A stretch of 64,000 nucleotides of DNA from Exiguobacterium aestuarii (GCF_020171655.1 NZ_JAIVAC010000001.1:992001-1056000); one strand, 5' to 3'. Shown: positions 8,563-17,081, counted from the stretch's first letter. The notes: generated by a model from the sequence alone, not told the origin. Numbers and translations are program-made.

Positions 8563-9724
8563 TCGGCCACTCCTCGCGTACGGCATCAATGATGTTCGGT
8601 CCGTAATCTGGAATCGAGCGTTCGAGCAACTGTTCTGAATTTGGATACGTCACGCCGTCTCCTAGCTCTTCGAAGGCTTTTTGGTCGTTTGCATCAAGTT
8701 TTGTTAAATCGAGTGACGTCCCATCTCCCCAATAATCAGGACCTTGTTTCACGAGCTGAGCTTCTGGCGATAACAGTTCTTGAATGAGAACGAGCGCCCC
8801 ATCTGGATTTGGTGAATTGAAGGGGATAGCCAAAAAGTGCGTCGAGGCAATCGAGTGATCTAAGAGAAGTGCACGTGTCTCTTTCGGGAAGATGCCTTCC
8901 TTCACTTCCGCTTCGGCTCGACGTTCATTGAAGCCCATTGTCATCCAAACTTCCCCTGATGCATAGAGTTGATCGAGTTGTTCAAGCGTCTTCGGATACG
9001 TCTGTCCTTCTTTCCATAAATTCGGGGACCACGCTTTCAAATCATCCCAGAACGACTCTTCAACGGTCGCATTTTTGTTCAATTCATCACCGTAGCGCTC
9101 ATATAAAAGATGGCGGACAAAAGCATTTCCAGTGAAATCTGTGACTTCAGGATACGTGAAACGACCTGGGTTGTCTTCGGTCCAGCGACGTAATTCCTCA
9201 AACGATTCTGGAGGATTGTCTACTTTCGCTGCATCGTAATGCAAGATAAACTGTACATTTCCCCAAGCGAGTTCCAAGTCATCTGTCGGTGTACCGGCAT
9301 CTGATTGTTGAGCCGTTTCATTTAATAACGTGGCATTTGGGACACGCTCCATCAGTCCATCCCGAAGGAGTCCTGCTTCTTTCGCATTTCGGAAATTATC
9401 GCCGTTAATCCAGACGACGTCGATTGTTCCGACTTGTCTGTCCGCTTTTTTGTCGAGCGATAGCTGACGTACGAATTCTGCCGTATCCATCGCGACACGA
9501 TTTAATTCGACATCGTAAGATTCCTCAAGCCGGGGTGCCACATAGTCATCAATATAGCTATTGATTCCTTCGTCCCCACCCCACATATATAGATTGACGG
9601 TCGACCCTTCCGCTGACTCAGCCGCAGCTTCGAATGTGTCCGAAAACTCAACCGCCTCTTCATTCCCACATGCTGCAACGAAAGTGAGCATAAGCGTTGC
9701 GAGCAATACTCTCCATTTCTTCAT
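8549..9724 (-). CDS. ABC transporter substrate-binding lipoprotein (YnjB-like)
   Basis: A 391-residue lipoprotein with the lipobox ending in C19 (LTFVAAC), so it is anchored outside the membrane. The mature part has the two-lobe binding-protein fold. It contains VNLYMWGGDEGINSYIDDYV near the N-terminus and the YnjB-like phrase DVVWINGDNFRNAKEAGLL near residue 100, and differs from iron, maltose and spermidine binders. The start follows AAGGGGGAG. It lies 15 bp after the SDR gene and leads the transporter section of the operon. The ligand of this family is, to my knowledge, not established. Confidence 0.85.
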   Translation of the reverse strand: MKKWRVLLATLMLTFVAACGNEEAVEFSDTFEAAAESAEGSTVNLYMWGGDEGINSYIDDYVAPRLEESYDVELNRVAMDTAEFVRQLSLDKKADRQVGTIDVVWINGDNFRNAKEAGLLRDGLMERVPNATLLNETAQQSDAGTPTDDLELAWGNVQFILHYDAAKVDNPPESFEELRRWTEDNPGRFTYPEVTDFTGNAFVRHLLYERYGDELNKNATVEESFWDDLKAWSPNLWKEGQTYPKTLEQLDQLYASGEVWMTMGFNERRAEAEVKEGIFPKETRALLLDHSIASTHFLAIPFNSPNPDGALVLIQELLSPEAQLVKQGPDYWGDGTSLDLTKLDANDQKAFEELGDGVTYPNSEQLLERSIPDYGPNIIDAVREEWPSVAK

Positions 9725-9739
9725 CGTTCTCCCCCTTTT

Positions 9740-10483
9740 TTACTTTTTCTCAAATCCCCGTTTTGCGAGCATTTCGAACATAGTTGGGCATATTGCATAC
9801 ACATTCGCACCGATATTCATCCACCACGGCGCATTGATCTCGCGTTTGCGCGTCAAACTCCCTTTGACAATCGCGTCGGCTAATCGTTTCGGATCAAGCA
9901 TGATTCCTTTAACGCTTTGGGCATATGTACCACTCTTATCGGCCCGATCAAAGAACGGCGTGGCAATCGGTCCCGGATTGACGGTCATGACATGGATGCC
10001 ACGTGGCTTCAACTCGAGTCTCAGGGCGTTCGAAAACTGTAAAAGTGCCGCCTTCGACCCAGCGTATACAGCTGATTTCGGTGTCGGAACTTTTGCAGCT
10101 TGCGAACAGATGTTGATGATGACACCTCCACGATCTAACACTCGGGCAGCGTTCCTCGATAACAGCATCGGAGCGACGGCATTCACATGCATCGTTTCTT
10201 TCATCAGATCGGTCGATTGATCAGTCACGAAATCAAATTCAGCCATTCCTGCGTTATTGACCCAAACGTCAAACTTCCCAAATCGCTCAATCACATCATC
10301 AACAAGAGCATCCGCCTTCGTGACGTCCGCGCGTATCCATTCTCCCTCACACATGGTCGCAATGGTTTTCAGACGTTCTTCATGTCTTCCAATCAATAAC
10401 ACGCTATATCCTTTTTCATAAAAAGAATGCGCCAATGCGGCACCGAGTCCGCTTGACGCACCTGTAATGACTACCCGTTTCAT
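9740..10483 (-). CDS. Short-chain dehydrogenase/reductase
   Basis: A 247-residue classical SDR. The cofactor motif TGASSGLG is at 7-14, followed by the NNAG segment (VWVNNAGMAEFD). The catalytic Tyr and Lys are in YAGSK, with the PG motif (VNPGPIATPF) after them. A basic residue after the first strand (GRHEERL) suggests NADP(H). The start at 10483 is preceded by AGAAGAG and overlaps the upstream hydrolase stop by 4 bp, so it is part of the ynj-like operon. The substrate is unknown. Confidence 0.87.
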   Translation of the reverse strand: MKRVVITGASSGLGAALAHSFYEKGYSVLLIGRHEERLKTIATMCEGEWIRADVTKADALVDDVIERFGKFDVWVNNAGMAEFDFVTDQSTDLMKETMHVNAVAPMLLSRNAARVLDRGGVIINICSQAAKVPTPKSAVYAGSKAALLQFSNALRLELKPRGIHVMTVNPGPIATPFFDRADKSGTYAQSVKGIMLDPKRLADAIVKGSLTRKREINAPWWMNIGANVYAICPTMFEMLAKRGFEKK

Positions 10484-11454
10484 GACATCTCTTCTTTCTT
10501 TGTATAAATCCATTTTTGGTCATCTCGGCGTCTCTCGATGTCGCCACGCTCTTCGAGTAAACTGAGTCGTGCGAACACCTCGCTAAAGACGAGTGGCATA
10601 CCACTTCGCATCTTTCTCCCATATAATTTCATCGACCAATCAAAGACACTGAGTCCATCTTCCCATTCGGCGAGCAATTGTTCACTGCGTTCATACCGTT
10701 GTCGGATTCGGCTCTCAATCAAATCGTTCGGATGATGAATCGGTTCACCATGTCCACTGACGACAAGTTTCAAATCGATTCCACGCAACTTTTTAAGTGA
10801 ATCGATGTAGAGAATAACTGGTGAGGCAAACCCTTCACCCTCATACGGTTGTTCAATGAGTGGATTTGGTTCGACCTTATCAATCAAGTGATCTCCCGCA
10901 ATCAAAACGCCTCCAGGACCGATCAATCCGAGCTGGTCACTCGCATGTCCCGGCAAATGAATCGTTTGCCACGCCCCGTCCGGTGTCACAGCTTGTCCGT
11001 CACTGAACGTCATGGTGACAGTCGTCGGCCCAATCCAACGTAATGCTTCCCGATAGTCTGGCAATTTTTCCACGAGTGGCGCCGGTGCTCCAAACGAGAG
11101 CGCCAATTCATGTAAAAAGTGGTTGCCCCTTTTTAGAAAATTCGGGGTTTGTTCTAAGTATCGAACGAGCTTCTCGTGCCCATACACCGGAATCGAGGCA
11201 TCACGAAGTCGCCACGCCTGCCCCGCATGGTCGGCATGATGATGCGTCAAAAATAAAAAGTCGATGTCAGACAACGATAGTTCAAGCTCTTCAAGTTGCC
11301 GATTCAATGAAGTCCACGCTTCTTCCGTATCTGGTCCACAGTCGACCATAAAAAAGCGATTCTTATGTTCAACGATATATACGTTCACGTTTCCAACTTC
11401 GAACGGTGTCGGAATATCGAGTCTTGCCAGTTGGCTTGAAATCCAGTCCGCCAC
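10480..11454 (-). CDS. Metallo-beta-lactamase-fold hydrolase
   Basis: A 324-residue hydrolase, first gene of the ynj-like operon. The dinuclear-metal motif H71-x-H73-x-D75-H76 is followed by the later ligands in LPGHASDQLG and IAGDHLI. A C-terminal winged-helix-like stretch of about 70 residues contains FARLSLLEERGDIERR, an arrangement seen in LACTB2/YflN-type hydrolases. The start is the GTG at 11454 after AAGGGG, because no ATG is available in frame nearby. Its promoter is at 11487-11516. Confidence 0.85.
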   Translation of the reverse strand: MADWISSQLARLDIPTPFEVGNVNVYIVEHKNRFFMVDCGPDTEEAWTSLNRQLEELELSLSDIDFLFLTHHHADHAGQAWRLRDASIPVYGHEKLVRYLEQTPNFLKRGNHFLHELALSFGAPAPLVEKLPDYREALRWIGPTTVTMTFSDGQAVTPDGAWQTIHLPGHASDQLGLIGPGGVLIAGDHLIDKVEPNPLIEQPYEGEGFASPVILYIDSLKKLRGIDLKLVVSGHGEPIHHPNDLIESRIRQRYERSEQLLAEWEDGLSVFDWSMKLYGRKMRSGMPLVFSEVFARLSLLEERGDIERRRDDQKWIYTKKEEMS

Positions 11455-11486
11455 GTCATCACCACCCCTTCTTCCTGTCTTTCTCC

Positions 11487-11516
11487 ATTATACCCGTCTG
11501 AAAGATGCGTTTTCAA
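11487..11516 (-). promoter_or_regulatory. Promoter of the eight-gene ynj-like operon
   Basis: Minus-strand TTGAAA (11516-11511), an 18-bp spacer, and a consensus TATAAT (11492-11487). It is the only clear promoter ahead of the eight genes that run to 4704. Confidence 0.7.
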
Positions 11517-11522
11517 TCAAAC

Positions 11523-11548
11523 AAAAAAGAGGGGGACATCTCCCCCTC
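11523..11548 (-). terminator. Intrinsic terminator of gapN
   Basis: Perfect arms of eight bases (GAGGGGGA / TCCCCCTC) with a four-base loop, followed on the minus strand by six T. Confidence 0.92.
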
Positions 11549-11562
11549 ACGAATGGTGAATA

Positions 11563-12999
11563 TTATAAGTTGATAACCGTCACTTTATCGCGTGTCATCG
11601 TCTCGAGGCTACGCCCGATTCCTTGAACGCCAAGTCCCGATTGTTTCACGCCGATGAATGGGAAGTGGTCTGGACCACGTTCCGTACGTCCGTTCACTTG
11701 GACCGTACCGACTTCTAGCTTGTCAGCGACTGTAAAGGCGCTATTCACATTTTGAGTGAAGACACTCGCTTGAAGACCGAACTCAGATTCGTTCGTGAGT
11801 TCAATCATCTCTTCGAGTGATTTCACGCGGATGACAGGAAGGACTGGTCCGAACGGCTCTTCCCATGCGACACGCATGTCTGTCGTCACATGATCGAGTA
11901 ATGTCGGATAAATAAGGTTTCCTTCACGCTCATTTCCATGAACGACCGTCGCCTTTTTGTTGACCGCATCGTCAATCAAACCTTGAACGTAATCTGTCGT
12001 TTTCGCATCGACTAAAGGAACGATGAAGCTGTTCTCTTCAGGCGAACCGACCGAGAGTTTCGCGACGCGTTCTTTCAACATGCCAACGAGTTCATCCGCT
12101 TGGTCTTCGAGGACGAAGACGCGTTTGATGGCTGTACAACGTTGACCTGAGTACGAGAATGCACCACTGACAATTTGATCTGCCGCAAGTGTCAAATCCG
12201 CATCCTCAAGGACGAGTGCCGGATCTTTCCCACCGAGTTCGAGCACGACCGGTACCATTGACGCTTGTTGTGACAAGTGTTGACCTGTACCTGTTCCACC
12301 TGTGAATGTGATCATGTCGATTCCTGGGTGAGACGTCAAGTAATCTCCTATGACCGAACCGCGTCCTGTCACGAGATTCAAGAGACCTTTTGGAAGTCCT
12401 GCGTCATGAAGGGCTTCGACCATCTTGATTCCGCTGATTGCACCTTGAGTTGCTGGTTTGAAGACGACCGCATTACCTGTGACGAGAGCAGGTGCAATTT
12501 TTGCCGCTGCCAAGTTGACCGGGTAGTTGAACGGTGAAATCGCGAGCACGACACCAAGCGCCTCTTTCTTGATGATGGCCATCTTGTTTTTCGAACCACC
12601 AGGGAACGAATCACCTTGCATGAATCCACCATTGAAACGAATGCCTTCTTCCGCTGTGTAACGGATGATTTCAGCTGTGCGAACGACTTCTTTTTTCGCG
12701 TCGTTCAAGTTTTTCCCGACTTCTTGCATGATGATTTGACCGATCTCATCGACGCGTTCTTCGAGTTTCTCTGCCCATGCATACAACAATTCAGCGCGCT
12801 TGTTGACCGGAAGCGTCGCCCATTCTTGTTGTGCACGTTTTGCGCCATGGATGGCTGCATCGACTTCATCGCGTGACATCGCCTGAACGCGACCTACGAC
12901 TTCGTCTTTATATGGTGAAACGAGTTCAATCGTTTCCTGACTTGATGATTCCTGCCATTGACCATTTAATAAATATGGATATGTGTTCATACTCATCAT
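11563..12999 (-). CDS. gapN: Non-phosphorylating NADP-dependent glyceraldehyde-3-phosphate dehydrogenase
   Basis: A 478-residue aldehyde dehydrogenase of the GapN group, which oxidises glyceraldehyde 3-phosphate directly to 3-phosphoglycerate while making NADPH. The catalytic Glu is in LELGG (E254) and the catalytic Cys in SGQRCTA (C288). The cofactor loop TGGTGTG is at about 233-239. The phrases NGRTERGPDHFPF and GVKQSGLGVQGI are typical of GapN rather than of other aldehyde dehydrogenases. The start at 12999 is nine bases after AGGAGG; a second ATG follows at once. A promoter (13046-13075) and a cre-like site lie upstream. Confidence 0.9.
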   Translation of the reverse strand: MMSMNTYPYLLNGQWQESSSQETIELVSPYKDEVVGRVQAMSRDEVDAAIHGAKRAQQEWATLPVNKRAELLYAWAEKLEERVDEIGQIIMQEVGKNLNDAKKEVVRTAEIIRYTAEEGIRFNGGFMQGDSFPGGSKNKMAIIKKEALGVVLAISPFNYPVNLAAAKIAPALVTGNAVVFKPATQGAISGIKMVEALHDAGLPKGLLNLVTGRGSVIGDYLTSHPGIDMITFTGGTGTGQHLSQQASMVPVVLELGGKDPALVLEDADLTLAADQIVSGAFSYSGQRCTAIKRVFVLEDQADELVGMLKERVAKLSVGSPEENSFIVPLVDAKTTDYVQGLIDDAVNKKATVVHGNEREGNLIYPTLLDHVTTDMRVAWEEPFGPVLPVIRVKSLEEMIELTNESEFGLQASVFTQNVNSAFTVADKLEVGTVQVNGRTERGPDHFPFIGVKQSGLGVQGIGRSLETMTRDKVTVINL

Positions 13000-13045
13000 C
13001 TCTATCTGCCTCCTGAGTAAGCTGTAATATCTCGTTGCCAACCCC

Positions 13046-13075
13046 ATTGTATGCAGATTTTTTTGCATTGGACAA
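13046..13075 (-). promoter_or_regulatory. Promoter of gapN
   Basis: Minus-strand TTGTCC (13075-13070), an 18-bp spacer, and TACAAT (13051-13046), leaving a leader of about 40 bases. Confidence 0.6.
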
Positions 13076-13098
13076 CTATAATGATTCAGTTTATAAGA

Positions 13099-13112
13099 TG
13101 TAAACGGTTACT
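13099..13112. promoter_or_regulatory. Candidate CcpA binding site (cre) in the gapN-cheV intergenic region
   Basis: TGTAAACGGTTACT matches the cre consensus TGWAANCGNTNWCA at 13 of 14 positions. Its centre is about 66 bp upstream of the expected gapN transcription start, a place from which CcpA activates some genes. Confidence 0.5.
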
Positions 13113-13221
13113 ATGAAACTTTTTGTGAATTCTGACGAGAGTTCGACAATTTTTCACTATAGATTTGATGATTCGAAACCGATAGTAAAGAAGAGAGTAC
13201 GTGAAATAGGAGGGACAACCA

Positions 13222-14103
13222 TTGAGCACTGATCATAATATTTTACTTGAGGCTGGAACGAACGAACTTGAAATCGTCATCTTCCAAGCTGGACCGTTCT
13301 TATTCGGAATCAACGTCATGAAAGTACGTGAAATCATCACGATGCTTCCATTGACACCTCTTCCGGGTACACCAGAAGCAATCATGGGACTGATTGAATT
13401 ACGGGGCGAAGTCATGACCGTCATCGACCTTCCGATGGTCATCAATCATCCGCGTGAGGTCGGAAGTGACGATCGATTGATTGTCTGTGAGTTTAACGGG
13501 GAAAAATCAGTTCTTCGCGTCGACCAAGTGACGGAGATCAAACGCATCTCGTGGGAGCAGATTGATACGCCTTCCGACCTTGCACGCGGCGTCCAAGGCA
13601 TCACGAATGGTGTCGTCAAAACAGGTGACCAAATGATCATCTTACTTGATTATGAACGAATCGCACTCGAACTTTCTCGTAAAGATATCATGGCCCGCGA
13701 ATCGGTCAAACGCCTCGGGGCTCGCGAACGTTCGAATAAAAACATTTGGATTGCTGAAGATTCGGAAATGCTCCGAACGCTCATCCTCGATACGTTGGAT
13801 GATGCCGGATACTTCAATACGACCGTCTTCAACAATGGGAAAGAGGCGCTCGATGCGTTCGAACAAGATGGTGTAGAGTGTGACCTTCTCATCACGGACA
13901 TCGAGATGCCACAGATGGATGGACTCCATTTGACAAAGCGTCTTCGAGAGATGGACCGCTATGCGTCCCTCCCAATCATCATCTTCTCGTCACTTATCTC
14001 AGACGACTTGAAGCATAAGGGTGAGGCCGTCGGGGCGAACGCTCAAATCACGAAACCTGAAATCGGGATTTTGATTGCGACACTCGACGAATTTGTAGGA
14101 TAA
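13222..14103 (+). CDS. cheV: Chemotaxis coupling protein CheV (CheW domain plus receiver)
   Basis: A 293-residue two-domain protein. Residues 1-155 are a CheW-like coupling domain (INVMKVREII, GLIELRGEVMTVIDLP), which links receptors to the CheA kinase. Residues 175-290 are a receiver with the acidic pair E179/D180 and phosphoacceptor D226 in LLITDIEMPQMDG. The phosphorylated receiver tunes adaptation. The start is a TTG at 13222, seven bases after TAGGAGGG, with no ATG nearby. Upstream lies a weak sigma-D-like motif. The gene is followed by a strong terminator and faces the HPt gene. Confidence 0.92.
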   Translation: MSTDHNILLEAGTNELEIVIFQAGPFLFGINVMKVREIITMLPLTPLPGTPEAIMGLIELRGEVMTVIDLPMVINHPREVGSDDRLIVCEFNGEKSVLRVDQVTEIKRISWEQIDTPSDLARGVQGITNGVVKTGDQMIILLDYERIALELSRKDIMARESVKRLGARERSNKNIWIAEDSEMLRTLILDTLDDAGYFNTTVFNNGKEALDAFEQDGVECDLLITDIEMPQMDGLHLTKRLREMDRYASLPIIIFSSLISDDLKHKGEAVGANAQITKPEIGILIATLDEFVG

Positions 14104-14104
14104 C

Positions 14105-14140
14105 AAAAAAGTTTGCGACTTCACGGTCGCAAACTTTTTT
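14105..14140. terminator. Bidirectional terminator between cheV and the HPt gene
   Basis: Arms AAAAAAGTTTGCGAC and GTCGCAAACTTTTTT form a 15-bp perfect hairpin (14105-14140). Confidence 0.93.
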
Positions 14141-14510
14141 ACGTCAACTGCTCAAAATGATGGTTCCATTCGACTAAAAAACGCTGACTATGCGACTCGA
14201 TTGTCGCGAGTGTCTCATTTGCACCTTCAAGATGTGCATTCTCGCCTGCCACTTCAAGGTCATGAAAAAGAAGCGCTGTCTGTTCCAAGCCGACCGAATA
14301 GGACGCCCCTTTTAATAAATGGGCGAGTTGTTCGACCCGTGAATAGTCATTCGACTCGACAGCTGCTTGCAATTCAGGGTATTTTTCTTCGAACTGCTTA
14401 ATATATGTGGTAGCAATTTTATTTAAAAAATCCATATTTCCATTTGCGATTTGGTGGAGCTCCGCTAATTTATCTTCATTGAACAGAGCGTCTTCGGGCA
14501 TTTTTGTCAA
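14139..14510 (-). CDS. Stand-alone histidine phosphotransfer (HPt) protein
   Basis: A 123-residue all-helical HPt domain with no kinase attached. The phospho-accepting histidine is H64 in QLAHLLKGASYSVG, which matches the HxLKGxS pattern, and the surrounding amphipathic helices fit a four-helix bundle. Such proteins pass phosphate between receiver domains. The start is a TTG at 14510, seven bases after AGGAGG; ATG at 14501 is the alternative. Free HPt proteins are uncommon in Bacillales. The receivers nearest to it are CheV (convergent) and the response-regulator phosphatase at 15633, both possible partners. Confidence 0.85.
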   Translation of the reverse strand: MTKMPEDALFNEDKLAELHQIANGNMDFLNKIATTYIKQFEEKYPELQAAVESNDYSRVEQLAHLLKGASYSVGLEQTALLFHDLEVAGENAHLEGANETLATIESHSQRFLVEWNHHFEQLT

Positions 14511-14599
14511 TATAACCCCTCCTCAATAAACGATTATCCAACCGTTCCCTCTCACTGTAACATGTTTTCTAGAGAAAACAAAAAATCTCCTGCTTTGGA

Positions 14600-14628
14600 T
14601 TGCACTCTTCATTTTCGCTACCTATAAT
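14600..14628 (+). promoter_or_regulatory. Promoter of corA
   Basis: TTGCAC (14600-14605), a 17-bp spacer, and consensus TATAAT (14623-14628), 29 bp before the start codon. Confidence 0.75.
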
Positions 14629-14657
14629 AAGATTGAGTTAAGGTAGGAGGAAGATGC

Positions 14658-15593
14658 ATGCTGACGATTTACCGTACTGACGCATCAGGCCATGTGGATG
14701 AAATCGAAGACTTTGATAAAGGAAGCTGGATTCAACTCGTGAATCCGACAAAAGATGAGGCCGATCAAGTCATCGAGGCGTCCGGCATTCCAGAAGACTT
14801 TGTATATGACCCACTTGATATCGAAGAAAAACCGCGTTTTGAAAAAGATGATGAGGGTCTTCTCATGATCATTGACGTCCCGTACGTGGAGGAAGATGAT
14901 ACGGGGCGAACTTACAATACAATCCCGCTCGGTATCATCGTGACTGGACGACATTTCATCACCGTCTGCTCACGTGAGCTTGACGTCTTGAACTTGTTCG
15001 CAAACGGCAAAGCACGACTGTTCCGGACGAATTATCGAAGTCGTTTCGTCTTTCAGATTTTACATCGGGTGAGTATGACGTACTTACGCTTCTTGCGACA
15101 AATCGACCGGAGAATGGACGAGCTTGAACAGGAACTACAACGTTCGATGCGAAATCAAGAGATCTTTCAATTGATGAACCTGCAAAAATCCCTCGTCTAC
15201 TTCATGACCTCTTTGAAAGCGAACGATAGTGTCTTAGACCGAATCGTCAAGACACCAAGTTTGGAGAAACATGAAGAGGACGAAGAACTATTAGAAGATG
15301 TGTTCGTCGAACACCGCCAGGCCATGGAAATGGCGTCAATCTATAATGATATCATCAGCATTAAGATGGAAGCATTCGGATCAATCATTTCGAACAACGT
15401 CAACTTCGTCATGAAGTTCTTAGCGTCGATTACGATTGTACTCAGTATTCCAACGATGATTTCTGGAATTTTTGGGATGAACGTCCAAGTTCCATGGGAA
15501 GGACAGCCGTTCGGATTCATCATGGCGATTACTATGATGATTGGATTTTCTGGTCTTGCCTTTTATATCCTATGGCGAAAGCGATATTTCTAA
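14658..15593 (+). CDS. corA: CorA-family magnesium/divalent cation channel
   Basis: A 311-residue CorA/MIT protein. The long N-terminal cytoplasmic domain is largely acidic and helical. Two membrane helices lie at the extreme C-terminus (about 252-272 and 283-303), with the selectivity signature G273-M274-N275 at the end of the first. Members form pentameric channels for Mg2+ and related ions. The start at 14658 has TAGGAGG upstream, and the length is normal for the family. It is probably monocistronic, with its own promoter and a strong terminator. Confidence 0.92.
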   Translation: MLTIYRTDASGHVDEIEDFDKGSWIQLVNPTKDEADQVIEASGIPEDFVYDPLDIEEKPRFEKDDEGLLMIIDVPYVEEDDTGRTYNTIPLGIIVTGRHFITVCSRELDVLNLFANGKARLFRTNYRSRFVFQILHRVSMTYLRFLRQIDRRMDELEQELQRSMRNQEIFQLMNLQKSLVYFMTSLKANDSVLDRIVKTPSLEKHEEDEELLEDVFVEHRQAMEMASIYNDIISIKMEAFGSIISNNVNFVMKFLASITIVLSIPTMISGIFGMNVQVPWEGQPFGFIMAITMMIGFSGLAFYILWRKRYF

Positions 15594-15599
15594 ACGTAC

Positions 15600-15634
15600 A
15601 AGAGCCTGACGCATCATACGTCAGGCTCTTTGTT
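15600..15634. terminator. Bidirectional terminator between corA and the response-regulator phosphatase
   Basis: Arms AAGAGCCTGACG (15600-15611) and CGTCAGGCTCTT (15619-15630), followed by T-rich sequence. Confidence 0.9.
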
Positions 15635-16745
15635 ATGAGATCTTGACCGTGACGAGACAAAGGTCATCCTCAATTTCAATTTTGGGGACGAGTTGCTCTG
15701 CGACGTGACGACTATAGTCGAGACCGTACGTGGAGACATCCTTCTCAAGCCAACGAATCCCATCGTCAATATCTTTGCTGTAACATTCCATGAGTCCATC
15801 CGTGTACATGTGAAGTGTCATACCCGGAGCAATATCAACTTCTTTAGACTCATAATTTGGCTCTTCGAACATGCCAACAGGTACTCCCGTCGTCTCAAGA
15901 CGACAATTGCCTTCTTCTGACGTCACAATGACTGGAGGATGCCCTGCATTCACATACTCAATTCGACGTTTCGTTGTATCGATATAGCAATACACCGCTG
16001 TAAAATAACTATGCATATCGTCACCCGAGAATAAGAACGTCATTTGACGATTCAACTCGGTCATCACGTCCACCGGATATTGAACATTTCCAACAAGTCC
16101 CGGAAGAATCGAGCGAATACCCATCGTAATGAGTGCCGAAGAGACCCCATGACCCATGACATCAAAGATGATGACACCATACCGATCCGGTGCGACCTGG
16201 AACCACGCATACATATCCCCTGCTAATTTTTTTGATGGAAGATAGAGAGCGCGCACGTCAATCTCTTCATTACTGATTGGTGGCGTGAGCGCACTTTGTT
16301 GGATTTTTTGCGCAAGATCCAAATCGTATTGGAGACGTGCCTCATAGATTTTCCGCTCATCGACGGCCGCTTTATAGCGAAGAGCAGAGCGGATACGTGC
16401 GAGCAACTCCGTCACCTTGATTGGTTTCGTCGTATAGTCTGACGCTCCTGCATCTAGTCCTTCAGCAATCTGCTTTTCATCTGTACGACCCGACACCATG
16501 ATAACTGGCATTTCTTCGTAATCAGCCATCTGTCGAATTCGTTTACATGTCTCGATTCCAGAAATCCCGGGCATCTCGACATCCAACAGGACGAGATCAT
16601 ACAGCGATGCGGCTTGTGGGGCCATCAATAAATCGAGCGCTTCTTCTCCGCTCGAGACCGATATCGTCTCATAGTCGTGCTGGTGAAGCAGTTGCTCGAG
16701 AACGAGCGTATTGACCGGTTCGTCGTCCACAATCAAAATCGCCAT
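15633..16745 (-). CDS. Response regulator with C-terminal PP2C (SpoIIE/RsbU-type) phosphatase
   Basis: A 370-residue signalling protein. Residues 1-125 are a receiver (D7, D8; phosphoacceptor D55 in LLDVEMPG; K107 in TTKPIK), followed by a short coiled linker (about 126-155). Residues 160-370 are a PP2C-type serine phosphatase with metal motifs GD at 176-177, DVMGHG at 195-200 and a late DD near 362. Proteins of this layout dephosphorylate anti-anti-sigma factors of the RsbV/SpoIIAA kind. No partner anti-sigma gene is nearby. The start at 16745 is preceded by AAGGAAGGGA. Confidence 0.9.
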   Translation of the reverse strand: MAILIVDDEPVNTLVLEQLLHQHDYETISVSSGEEALDLLMAPQAASLYDLVLLDVEMPGISGIETCKRIRQMADYEEMPVIMVSGRTDEKQIAEGLDAGASDYTTKPIKVTELLARIRSALRYKAAVDERKIYEARLQYDLDLAQKIQQSALTPPISNEEIDVRALYLPSKKLAGDMYAWFQVAPDRYGVIIFDVMGHGVSSALITMGIRSILPGLVGNVQYPVDVMTELNRQMTFLFSGDDMHSYFTAVYCYIDTTKRRIEYVNAGHPPVIVTSEEGNCRLETTGVPVGMFEEPNYESKEVDIAPGMTLHMYTDGLMECYSKDIDDGIRWLEKDVSTYGLDYSRHVAEQLVPKIEIEDDLCLVTVKIS

Positions 16746-16889
16746 GACTATCCCTTCCTTCTCTACGTAGTGTTCTACATCGTATTGTACCATATCTTTT
16801 CAATGTCACACGAAATTACCGTCTGTTCGTTCCAGTTGAAGAATCGACTCACTATTTGGCATACTGAAGAGAGAAAGTGAGGGGTTCTT

Positions 16890-17081
16890 ATGGCCTGGAT
16901 ATTTGCCGTCAGCGGTTTGATTATTTTACTCGTCCTCATCGCATCCATCGTCGTCATTCAAAAAGGATATGCCTACAAAGATAACAAAGACGACATCGTT
17001 CTAGACTATGACGAAATCAATCGTCGCATCGAGGACGACCAGAAAAGAGAGAAGACTGACAAGACAGAAGGGCCGCTCTAA
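16890..17081 (+). CDS. Small single-span membrane protein
   Basis: A 63-residue protein with one N-terminal membrane helix (about residues 4-23, very rich in Ile, Leu and Val), then a charged cytoplasmic tail of 40 residues rich in Asp, Glu and Lys. It resembles the YtzI-type tiny membrane proteins of Bacillales, but I cannot assign a function. The start follows GTGAGGGG, and a promoter-like pair (TTGAAG ... CATACT) is just upstream. The stop is inside a terminator hairpin shared with topB. Confidence 0.7.
   Translation: MAWIFAVSGLIILLVLIASIVVIQKGYAYKDNKDDIVLDYDEINRRIEDDQKREKTDKTEGPL

Noticed and set aside
9561-10220. Open frame of about 219 codons antisense to ynjB and the SDR gene
   Set aside because: It spans two real genes and their junction, has no start signals and no recognisable domains.
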